In this document: piece after piece, positions 57,403-64,000 of the stretch
How positions within the stretch are numbered: the stretch's first letter is position 1
Layout of the letters: the number at the start of each line of letters is the position of its first letter
NCBI GenBank assembly: GCA_965217195.1
Contig: CBDCHL010000003.1
Span: 1,178,001-1,242,000 of the forward strand
Reading direction: 5' to 3'
DNA: 64,000 bases
Source of the DNA: UBA6623 sp965217195
GTDB taxonomy: Bacteria > Acidobacteriota > Terriglobia > Bryobacterales > UBA6623
Notes under the pieces: generated by a model
Databases searched by the model: none
Told to the model about the DNA's origin: nothing
The model's input: the letters and a program-made list of their open reading frames with translations, nothing else
Made by a program: the position numbers and the translations under genes

Positions 57403-59538
57403 ATGGCCACAACAGTAACCGACGTCAATAGTGATCGCTGGTCGCACCTGCCCGAGGATGTCCGGAACGAAATCGACGTCTATGAAACGGAGCTTCGGAG
57501 GGTGCAGGCGGGGCAGATGCCGGAGAACATCTTTCTCGAATTTCGGCTGCGCCATGGGGTTTACGGACAGCGTCAAGAGGGCGTTCAGATGCAGCGCATC
57601 AAGATCCCGATGGGCTTGCTCGACGACGCCAAGATGCATGCCCTCGCTGACTTGTCGGAAGAATACGCCGACGGTGTCAGCCATGTAACGACGCGGCAGG
57701 ACATCCAATATCACTTCGTCGACATCAACGACACGCCGAATATGATGCGTCGGCTGGCCGAGGCGGGTATCACGACCAAGGAAGCCTGCGGCAATGTTGT
57801 CCGCAATGTCACTTGCTGCCCGGATTCCGGGGTTTGCCGGGACGAAGCTTTCGACGTCACGCCTTATGCGCAGGCGATGGCGTATTTCCTGTTACGTCAC
57901 CCGGATGCGCAGAACTTCGGACGGAAATTCAAGATCGCTTTTTCGGGCTGCGAGGACCATGCATGCGGACTGGCGATGATGCATGACATTGGTGCCGTCG
58001 CGAAGATCCAAGACGTGGACGGTCAGCCCGTGCAGGGCTTCAAGGTCTTCCTGGGCGGCGGTCTTGGTTCGTTGCCGCATCTGGCAACCCTCTATCAGGA
58101 TTTCGTCCCCGCGGACGACATGCTTCCGCTGGCGCAGGCCTGCGCTCGCGTCTTTGCCCGCTTGGGCGAGAAGAAGAACCGCGCTAAGGCGCGCATGAAA
58201 TTCCTCGTCGCGCGGTTGGGGATGGCGGAGTTCTCGCGATTGCTCGAGGAGGAAATCGCGCGCCTTCCCGAAGACGAGCGATGGAACCGAGAGTTCGAGC
58301 AGGCCAAGGCATCCTACGCCGATGCGCCGCTCAAACCGGGGTCGGAACTTGAGGTCCCGGCCGATGCTGATCCGGAATTGTTGCGCTGGCTCGACGTGAA
58401 TGTGCGGCCGCAGAAACAGCCCGGGTACTCGATGGTGGAGGTTTTCCTACCTCTCGGCGACATCTCAGGGGATCAACTGCGCGGGCTCGCAAGGCTCTGC
58501 GAGAAGCACGTCAAGGACACGGTGCGGACGACAGTAAGTCAGAACTTTTTGGTTCGCTGGGTGCCCAACGGCGATTTGCCGGCTTTCTACGAAGGGCTCA
58601 AGGCCCTTGAAATCGCTGCGATCGGCGCGGGTCGGCTGGCCGACGTCACAGCTTGCCCCGGTACCGACTCGTGCAAGCTTGGGATCACTGCCTCGCGAGG
58701 CATGGCCGCGGTTCTGAAAGACAAGTTCGCTAACGGCATGAGCGATATCGCGGACCGTGATGATTTGAAGATCAAGATCAGCGGTTGCTTCAACTCTTGC
58801 GGACAGCACCATATCGCGGACATCGGGTTCTTCGGTTCCGTGCAGCGCAAGGGGAACAACATCGCTCCGGTCGTGCAGGTCGTTCTCGGCGGCACAACGA
58901 AGAAGAACGCAAAGTCGTTCGGGCTGACGGTCGGCAAAGTCGCGACCAAGAATGCTCCCGATGTGGTGCGCAAGCTGAGCGATTTCTATAGCGCCCAAAA
59001 AGACGGCGATGAGACACTCGCCGATGTGGTTCACCGGGTCGGCAAGGCGCGACTGAAGGCGGAGTTGGGCGAACTGGTCGAACTGCCGACGCACGACGAG
59101 AACCCTGATTTTTACCGTGACTCCCGCCAACCTTGGGATTACACCAAGAACATCGGCGTTGGTGAATGCGCCGGCGCAGTCGTCGACCAAGCCGAGTTCA
59201 TGCTCGAGGATGCCGACCGTCTGAATTTCGAGGCGTCCCTGAAGCTTGAGGAGGGACGCCATCAGCAGGCGGCGGAACTTTCCTATCAAGCCGTCACGAA
59301 AGCGGCCGACGGAATCCTCTTCACCCGCGGCCTGCTGCTTTCCGACAAATACGACACAATCAAAGAGTTCCGGTCGCACTTCTACGAAACCGGTGTCTTT
59401 TGGAAGCCGTTTGCCGAGAACTTCTTCCGGACCGAGGAGGAGGGGGTCGAGGGCGTCAGCCCGGAGCGCGCGCGGCAGCGGGTTGAAGAGGCAACGCTGT
59501 TTATCGAACAAGCGCAGACCGTCTACAGCCAGTCGTAG
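57403..59538 (+). CDS. Siroheme nitrite/sulfite reductase with C-terminal HEPN-like domain
   Basis: 711 residues. The two-fold repeated reductase module spans about 1-590. The siroheme-4Fe4S cysteines are C418-x5-C424 and C462-x3-C466 (TACPGTDSCKLG, SGCFNSCGQHH). The N-terminal half also has Cys pairs C139-x5-C145 and C183-x4-C188. The last 110 residues (QAEFMLEDADRLNFEASLKL to the end) resemble a HEPN helical bundle, an unusual fusion. It reduces nitrite or sulfite by six electrons; sequence alone does not decide which. AGGAGG lies 9 bases before ATG 57403. The gene is alone, behind a promoter and an inverted repeat. Confidence 0.92.
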   Translation: MATTVTDVNSDRWSHLPEDVRNEIDVYETELRRVQAGQMPENIFLEFRLRHGVYGQRQEGVQMQRIKIPMGLLDDAKMHALADLSEEYADGVSHVTTRQDIQYHFVDINDTPNMMRRLAEAGITTKEACGNVVRNVTCCPDSGVCRDEAFDVTPYAQAMAYFLLRHPDAQNFGRKFKIAFSGCEDHACGLAMMHDIGAVAKIQDVDGQPVQGFKVFLGGGLGSLPHLATLYQDFVPADDMLPLAQACARVFARLGEKKNRAKARMKFLVARLGMAEFSRLLEEEIARLPEDERWNREFEQAKASYADAPLKPGSELEVPADADPELLRWLDVNVRPQKQPGYSMVEVFLPLGDISGDQLRGLARLCEKHVKDTVRTTVSQNFLVRWVPNGDLPAFYEGLKALEIAAIGAGRLADVTACPGTDSCKLGITASRGMAAVLKDKFANGMSDIADRDDLKIKISGCFNSCGQHHIADIGFFGSVQRKGNNIAPVVQVVLGGTTKKNAKSFGLTVGKVATKNAPDVVRKLSDFYSAQKDGDETLADVVHRVGKARLKAELGELVELPTHDENPDFYRDSRQPWDYTKNIGVGECAGAVVDQAEFMLEDADRLNFEASLKLEEGRHQQAAELSYQAVTKAADGILFTRGLLLSDKYDTIKEFRSHFYETGVFWKPFAENFFRTEEEGVEGVSPERARQRVEEATLFIEQAQTVYSQS

Positions 59539-59590
59539 GGCGGGGAATCGGGCGCACCAGTCACGCGGTGCCGCGTTGCATAGGAAAGAA

Positions 59591-59850
59591 GAAGACAGCC
59601 GCGTTTCTATGAATCCGCGGTTTCATGATACCGCCATGAGAATGGGGGCGGTGACCGACCGGTCAGTAGGGTTGATGGACGGCCTTCCTGCTGCCCTTTC
59701 AGGGCTCCCGCGGATGGGGGTTGTCCCCCGGGGTTTCGTCTTCGGCTCCACTCCGGGGCTATATTCCCGCTGCTTCGCGGCTGTATAGCTTCGCAGTTCA
59801 CGAAGAGCAACGTAATACCTACATACACTTGAAAGGGGATTTTCGGAGAG
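59591..59850 (-). repeat. 250-bp dispersed repeat, copy 2
   Basis: Inverted relative of 53516-53767. It occupies most of the 436-base gap 59539-59974, where no other gene is seen. Confidence 0.78.
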
Positions 59851-59974
59851 TCCACTTCCCGCCCAGCGGGATTATTGATTGGATGGGACTTACTCGGTTG
59901 GCGCTCAGAACAGCCCCCATTTTTTCAGAGCCCCCTTTAGTCCGCGGAGGAGTTCCGCGAGTTCCGAACGAGAT

Positions 59975-60553
59975 ATGGAAAACCTGCAGCGAATCCACGT
60001 CAAGCTTCTAGCCGAAGCGCCGGGGGGCTTCAGCCTCGATCCGTTTCTCGCCATCTTCGCCCGGTATCGTCAAGACGCGGAGAATCCTGAGAATTGGGTC
60101 GATCTGGCCGATTACGCCCACATGCCGAAAGGCGCGGGGATGCTTCTTGCGGGTCACCGCGGGAACTTCTCCGTTGATCTTGGCGAGCCGGGCCCGGGTT
60201 TCCTTTACGCCGGTAAAGGAGGCTTTGCGGGGCCCTTCGAAGAACGCATTCTCGAAGCGTTCCGGCGCTGTCTGGCGCTGGTGGAGCCTCTGCTCTCCGA
60301 GCCCGAATACCCGGCGGGACTCCACCCATCGTGGGGGTTGTGGGAGCTTGTCATCAACGACCGCCTGAGTGCTCCGAATACAGACGAAACCGACGCCGCG
60401 CTGCGTCCCTGCGTCGAGACGGCCCTCACTCGACTCTTCGGCTCCGGCGCCTACTCAGCGGACCGTGAGTCCGACTCTAGGCGACGTTACGGATTCTCCA
60501 TCCGGGCGAAAAATGCGGCGACACTCGACGATCTCAAGGGCGAGTTAGGCTGA
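59975..60553 (+). CDS. Conserved protein of unknown function
   Basis: 192 residues. MENLQRIHVKLLAEAPGGFS then DPFLAIFARYRQDAENPENW, VDLADYAHMPKGAGMLLAGH and GNFSVDLGEPGPGFLYAGK. Near the end come NDRLSAPNTDETDAALRPCV and RRRYGFSIRAK. I recall this pattern as a conserved uncharacterised family in several phyla, apparently soluble, with no catalytic motif I can name. ATG 59975 is chosen by family pattern; a longer frame to 59879 reads into repeat-flanking DNA. Confidence 0.82.
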   Translation: MENLQRIHVKLLAEAPGGFSLDPFLAIFARYRQDAENPENWVDLADYAHMPKGAGMLLAGHRGNFSVDLGEPGPGFLYAGKGGFAGPFEERILEAFRRCLALVEPLLSEPEYPAGLHPSWGLWELVINDRLSAPNTDETDAALRPCVETALTRLFGSGAYSADRESDSRRRYGFSIRAKNAATLDDLKGELG

Positions 60554-60598
60554 GTCCTAAAAGGACGGAGTTCCGAAGGCGTGGACCATTTAATACTA

Positions 60599-60618
60599 GT
60601 ACTATTTATAGATAGTAC
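60599..60618. promoter_or_regulatory. 20-bp inverted repeat in an AT-rich island
   Basis: GTACTAT-TTATAG-ATAGTAC is a perfect 7-bp inverted repeat, inside about 90 bases of AT-rich DNA (60587-60680). TTGACA reads on the minus strand at 60644-60639. It looks like an operator/promoter whose gene is no longer present. Nothing else is seen in the gap up to the IS fossil. Confidence 0.45.
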
Positions 60619-60827
60619 CAAAACATAACCTCCTTTTCTGTCAACCCGAAGTACTGTTTTCGGCTGTTTTGACTATTCCGTCCAAATAGGCCTTGCCCCA
60701 AAACCCGTCTAGAGGCAGAATGAACTAAAGATCTTTGGGCTGCCGGTCCTGCTCTGTGACCGGGCCTGAGACGAGGACGAGAATGAGTTCGATTCTAAGT
60801 GGCGGCAAAGGTGCGGACGCGAGTGGT

Positions 60828-61136
60828 GGCGCACCAAAGCCTTCAGGAAGTCGATGACCTCCAGCTCGCCGATCGCGCCGGGATAGAGCCGGCGGGCTCT
60901 TCGGACGATGCGGCTTCTGCATCGCGGACAGGATCTTCCAGACATGGCCCTCGTGATAGCGCACGCCGAACTTCCCGACGCCTCGAGGCGTTCGAAGCGG
61001 CTTGCCGTCACGCCGGTATCGTCGGACTCGCACGCTTTGCCGCGGACCTTCAATCGCCTCGCTGTCTCGGACTGACTACAGCCTTGCTCGACCAACCGGA
61101 TCGCTTTGAAACGGCGCTTCTCCAGGGCCTCGAAAC
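60828..61136 (-). mobile_element. Internally deleted fossil of the IS630 element
   Basis: Read on the minus strand, blocks match the intact copy in order: 27804-27894, then parts of 27900-27942, 27979-28022, 28105-28146, 28310-28320 and 28427-28490, with the DNA between removed. Surviving blocks look nearly identical to the intact copy, so the deletions are probably recent. It ends 24 bases before the start of the next gene. Confidence 0.78.
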
Positions 61137-61160
61137 GACTTTGTGGAAACCGTTCGTGCG

Positions 61161-62000
61161 ATGCCTCGCCCGGCGTTTTGGTGGCGTTACCGGATCGCGC
61201 AAACCTGGCGCAACCGCCGCTTCCGCCAGATCGGGCTGGTTGTTGTGGTTCTGCTGTTCGCCGCGAGCTTTCGGTTGGAGTTGTCGGGTCTGACGACCCG
61301 CACCTTCGAGAGCCTCAAAGAGCCCGCGGCTGTTTATTTTCAGACGTTGCAGCAGCCCGTCCAAGAGCGAGCGGCATTCTTCATTCGGGATGAATTCGCA
61401 AAAGGTCTGAAGCGATGGAGCGGTGCCGGCGCCGCCCTCAGCCCGGGGGGCTACTTGCATGTCGACGGTTTCGCTCTCCACAACGCGACCATGAAGCTGC
61501 ACGACTATCGGCTCGATTTCGATTTCCGGATCGATTCGGGCATGTTGGGATGGGCTGTGCGGGCGACCGATGCCAAGAACTACTACGGCTTTGAATTGCG
61601 CCGCGACAACGCGAGTGATAACAGCGGCTACCATTTGAGCCGTTACCTATTGTCGAACGGGGAGCGTGTGGCGTCTTCGCTCGCCGAGCACCCATTGGGT
61701 CCCGCGAAGAACGGGCTGAATCACATATCCGTTCAGGTGAACGGCGGTACCATCCAAACGCTTTTCAACAGGTATGGGGTCGATCTGTGGCAAGAAGATC
61801 GATACACCCAAGGCGGTGTCGGATTTTTCGGCGGTTCCCAAGATGCGGCCTTTGTTCGCCGCGTTGCGGTCCGCGGAAATGAAGATGGCCTCGGGCTGTT
61901 TCTCTACGGCACGATCGAGACGATGCGCTCGGTTCGCGAGTTCCTGGCCGCGCCTCTGGCTTTCACTCTGAAACCGGTTCCCAGCGGCCCGGCTTTTTAG
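61161..62000 (+). CDS. Membrane-anchored jelly-roll-like protein, unknown function
   Basis: 279 residues. Basic N-terminus, one membrane helix (QIGLVVVVLLFAASF, about 24-38), then a 170-residue beta-rich domain (YRLDFDFRIDSGMLGWAVRA, KNYYGFELRRDNA, GGVGFFGGSQDAAFVRRVAV) like concanavalin/laminin-G folds that bind sugars. A second hydrophobic segment is near the end. ATG 61161 is preferred; a GTG at 61143 is in frame. No ribosome site is seen because the upstream DNA is the IS fossil, so native expression may be lost or changed. Confidence 0.7.
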   Translation: MPRPAFWWRYRIAQTWRNRRFRQIGLVVVVLLFAASFRLELSGLTTRTFESLKEPAAVYFQTLQQPVQERAAFFIRDEFAKGLKRWSGAGAALSPGGYLHVDGFALHNATMKLHDYRLDFDFRIDSGMLGWAVRATDAKNYYGFELRRDNASDNSGYHLSRYLLSNGERVASSLAEHPLGPAKNGLNHISVQVNGGTIQTLFNRYGVDLWQEDRYTQGGVGFFGGSQDAAFVRRVAVRGNEDGLGLFLYGTIETMRSVREFLAAPLAFTLKPVPSGPAF

Positions 62001-62066
62001 CGCCCAACTTTTTTGAATGCTCCGGGGACAGGGCGGGATCTTGTGCCCGGTCCGCTTTCCTTTAGG

Positions 62067-62094
62067 GGAACTTTTCGGTTCCCGTTGGTGTCTC
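62067..62094 (+). promoter_or_regulatory. Possible ECF-sigma promoter before the sigma factor gene
   Basis: GGAACTT at 62067-62073 and GTCTC at 62090-62094 are separated by 16 bases, close to the RpoE-type pattern. A GGGAAC/GTTCCC hairpin overlaps the -35 part, so chance is possible. Autoregulation would fit. Confidence 0.4.
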
Positions 62095-62182
62095 TGGTAC
62101 CAGGGGATTGTAAGTCGTTGGCCGCGGCCGGAGCCGGCTGATAGGCTAAGAATAGTCCCCTCCGTCCGAATGGGAGAGACGG

Positions 62183-62821
62183 ATGCACAACTTCGCGATT
62201 AACTCGCTGTGTCCGAGCGAGGATGCGGCATTGATTCAAGGGTTGCGGCTGGGTTCGCCGCGTGCCTTCGAAAGTCTTCTGGACCTTTACGAACAGCCGG
62301 TCTACCGGTTCGTCTATCGGCTGCTTCAAGACCCCTGCGAAGCCCCCGACGTTACGCAAGACGTTTTCGTCAAGGTCTTTCGCAAGATCGGTGAATTTCG
62401 CGGCGACTGCAATCTGAAGACTTGGATCTATCGCATCGCCGTTCACGAGGCCTCGAACCGCCGCCGCTGGTTCGTGCGGCATCGCAATCGAGAGGTATCG
62501 GTTGAGGCGCTACTGGAGGGCGACCTGCCCGCCGCCGAGTGGCTTATTGACCGTCGCGGCACCCCATTCGATGTTGTGACGCGCAAGGAAATCGGGGCGG
62601 CGATCAGCAACGCTTTGGGCGAGTTGGACGAACGGTTGAGCGTCGCGGTCATTCTCCGCGACGTAGAAGGCCTTCGTTACAGCGAAATTGCCGATACGTT
62701 ACAAATATCGCTCGGCACGGTAAAGTCCTGCATCTTGCGCGGCCGCGAGGCTTTGAAGTCGAAGCTGCAGCGCCGCCTCGCAGTCGATCTGCCGGGCGGG
62801 TACCTAGTACAGGCGGAGTAA
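62183..62821 (+). CDS. ECF (RpoE-like) RNA polymerase sigma factor
   Basis: 212 residues. Region 2 is AFESLLDLYEQPVYRFVYRL, EAPDVTQDVFVKVFRKIGEF and TWIYRIAVHEASNRRRWF. Region 4 is LDERLSVAVILRDVEGLRYS, EIADTLQISLGTVKSCILRG and REALKSKLQ. A 60-residue linker holds an insert after region 2. It starts 85-90 bases after a candidate ECF promoter and is followed by its anti-sigma gene 3 bases on, so the pair is one operon answering envelope stress. Confidence 0.95.
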   Translation: MHNFAINSLCPSEDAALIQGLRLGSPRAFESLLDLYEQPVYRFVYRLLQDPCEAPDVTQDVFVKVFRKIGEFRGDCNLKTWIYRIAVHEASNRRRWFVRHRNREVSVEALLEGDLPAAEWLIDRRGTPFDVVTRKEIGAAISNALGELDERLSVAVILRDVEGLRYSEIADTLQISLGTVKSCILRGREALKSKLQRRLAVDLPGGYLVQAE

Positions 62822-62824
62822 ATT

Positions 62825-63499
62825 ATGAATTGCCGTTGGGCGAGTCGACATATCGCGGCCTACGTGGAAGGCGACTTGCCCCCCGTCTCCGCGTGGTTAA
62901 TGCGAAGCCACTTAGGCGTTTGTGAGGCTTGCTTCCGACTAAACGAAGGCGAAGACAACCTCGTGCCGGAGATGCGTCGCCTCCAGGCGGTTGCCGTTCC
63001 TTGCGATCTGCGTACGCGCCTGCTTGTCGCGCTGTCTCATGCCAATGAGAGTTCCTGGATTCGCTGGAAGGTTCGTCTGCGCAACGCTATGCGGCCGATC
63101 GCCGTTCCGGCGACCGGCGGTGTGTTCGCGGCGGTGATTCTGTTCCTGGGGCTGATGGCAAACTTCCATTTTGTCCCACCGAGTCTCGACGCTGATATTC
63201 CGTTGACCTATCTGACGAGAACGATCGTTACGGCCCCGAGTGTCAGTATTGCCCCTTCGTTTGTGCCGGCCCGCGACATCGGCGTGGAAGCGTTCGTGGA
63301 CGGAGAGGGATACGTCTACGATTTCCGCATCATTCGGTTGCCCGACAGCTATCCGGAACCGGACCGGATTTTGCGCGCGCAGCTGGCTCAGGCCTTGCTG
63401 AGTGCCCGGTTCGACCCGGCCACGCACTTCGGGCGTCCGACGCTGGGCCGAGTCTTGTTGAGCTTTCGCCCGGCAACCCAAGTATATGTGCAAGGGTGA
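62825..63499 (+). CDS. Anti-sigma factor with zf-HC2-type zinc site
   Basis: 224 residues. The N-terminus CRWASRHIAAYVEGDLPPVS and HLGVCEACFRL give the H-x3-...-C-x2-C zinc-binding anti-sigma pattern. A membrane helix (GGVFAAVILFLGLMANFHFV, about 98-117) follows, then an extracytoplasmic domain with VEAFVDGEGYVYDFRIIRLP, like TonB-C-type energy or sensor domains. It should hold the sigma factor at the membrane until a signal triggers release. It starts 3 bases after the sigma gene. Confidence 0.87.
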   Translation: MNCRWASRHIAAYVEGDLPPVSAWLMRSHLGVCEACFRLNEGEDNLVPEMRRLQAVAVPCDLRTRLLVALSHANESSWIRWKVRLRNAMRPIAVPATGGVFAAVILFLGLMANFHFVPPSLDADIPLTYLTRTIVTAPSVSIAPSFVPARDIGVEAFVDGEGYVYDFRIIRLPDSYPEPDRILRAQLAQALLSARFDPATHFGRPTLGRVLLSFRPATQVYVQG

Positions 63500-63514
63500 T
63501 CGGCACCCCCGATC

Positions 63515-64000
63515 TTACCTTCTCACGCCGATAGTTTCGACGGCGCGAGGTGACGAAACGTCACCCCGTGAAGCTTCGCGGACATTTGCATCCAACCCCG
63601 ACAGGCTCGACACGTTCCTGTCGCCGTTTTGTGCGGCTGCCCCGTTGGCGCGCCACCAGCTTTCGAGCTGGTCCGGTGGTTGAGGCTTACTGAAAAGCCA
63701 GCCTTGGGCCTGCGGACATCCCAGCGACCGAAGCAACGCCAATTGGCTCTCCGTCTCGACACCTTCCACGATAACGTCCAGCCCCAATCCGGATCCAAGG
63801 CCTGTCAGCGCGGCGATGACTTGGCCGGTTCTTTCGCGGTCATCGCCGAGGCGGACTACAAACGAACGATCGATCTTCAGGGTATGAACCGCGAAGCGGC
63901 ACAGGTAGCTCAGCGATGAATAACCGGTTCCGAAGTCGTCGACGGCGATACGGATTCCCAAACTCCGGAGCTTCTCGATGACCTGAGCGGCGGCCTCGGG
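63515..64000 (-). CDS. EAL-domain cyclic-di-GMP phosphodiesterase, C-terminal part (cut by window edge)
   Basis: About 161 residues are visible, with the N-terminus beyond 64000. DDFGTGYSSLSYLC (metal-site Asp-Asp), LKIDRSFVV (catalytic Lys) and VIVEGVETESQLALL (Glu) are the late EAL motifs and all are intact, then GWLFSKPQPPDQLESWW. It hydrolyses c-di-GMP to pGpG. The final 45 residues are a polar tail. It converges with the anti-sigma gene, 15 bases apart. Confidence 0.95.
   Translation of the reverse strand, partial: PEAAAQVIEKLRSLGIRIAVDDFGTGYSSLSYLCRFAVHTLKIDRSFVVRLGDDRERTGQVIAALTGLGSGLGLDVIVEGVETESQLALLRSLGCPQAQGWLFSKPQPPDQLESWWRANGAAAQNGDRNVSSLSGLDANVREASRGDVSSPRAVETIGVRR

Noticed and set aside
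1..64000. CRISPR arrays and rRNA/tRNA genes
   Set aside because: No regularly spaced identical repeats with unique spacers were seen, and no conserved rRNA stretches or complete tRNA cloverleaf could be found by eye. A covariance-model scan was not possible.

Overview
The window is a 64 kb piece of a GC-rich bacterial chromosome (roughly 60-65% G+C by eye) with dense genes, many short intergenic repeats and decayed mobile elements. No rRNA, tRNA or CRISPR array was found. Several features suggest Acidobacteriota, perhaps near Bryobacterales/Solibacteres: the FtsL style, a PD40-propeller kinase remnant, an abundant SKNALKHGL-type orphan family, a small AT-hook protein, and a zf-TFIIB/LemA/M48 cluster. 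This assignment is inference, because no marker gene could be compared.

Layout. 1-11.6 kb is mixed metabolism: a cut-off glycerol kinase, an alpha/beta hydrolase, a coiled-coil membrane protein, RimI, Tat-exported MsrP, an orphan Phd-type antitoxin, an F420-type LLM oxidoreductase, RmlD, a decayed-looking Flp pilin, a fused CoA-transferase, a Gfo/Idh/MocA oxidoreductase and an SMP-30-like protein. 12.1-16.0 kb holds the most unusual cluster. It encodes a two-subunit thiamine-diphosphate E1 dehydrogenase whose alpha subunit carries a twin-arginine lipoprotein signal, followed by a YgiT-type zinc-finger protein and two small paralogous c-type cytochromes that look membrane anchored. No E2 or E3 gene is present. 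16.8-20.9 kb has hemY, hemE and prmC. 21-25 kb has a kinase/propeller pseudogene, a Tat-lipoprotein amidase, and a divergent pair made of an S24-like repressor and a Cys-rich HTH protein.

25.3-30.3 kb has a TPR protein and a zf-TFIIB/lemA/M48 protease cluster, split between lemA and the protease by an IS630-family element with a -1 frameshift signal. 30.8-35.6 kb has a sulfotransferase-like protein, a methyltransferase, a small membrane protein, and DUF3500 and DUF885 proteins. 35.7-52.7 kb, on the minus strand, is a nearly complete division and cell-wall (dcw) operon in the order mraZ-rsmH-ftsL-ftsI-murE-murF-mraY-murD-ftsW-murG-murC-ftsQ-ftsA-ftsZ. murB and ddl are absent. Four 10-bp-phased repeats upstream of mraZ look like a MraZ operator.

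53-64 kb contains PfpI and EVE proteins, a repeat-rich gene-poor stretch with a RAYT remnant, a conserved orphan protein, a HigBA module, a siroheme nitrite/sulfite reductase fused to a HEPN-like domain behind a clear inverted-repeat operator, a conserved unknown protein, an internally deleted fossil of the same IS630 element, a membrane-anchored jelly-roll-like protein, an ECF sigma/anti-sigma pair and a cut-off EAL phosphodiesterase.

The best candidate for an undescribed system is the exported E1 plus cytochrome cluster. If the Tat signal works, it would oxidatively decarboxylate a 2-oxo acid outside the cytoplasm and pass electrons to c-type haem instead of lipoamide.
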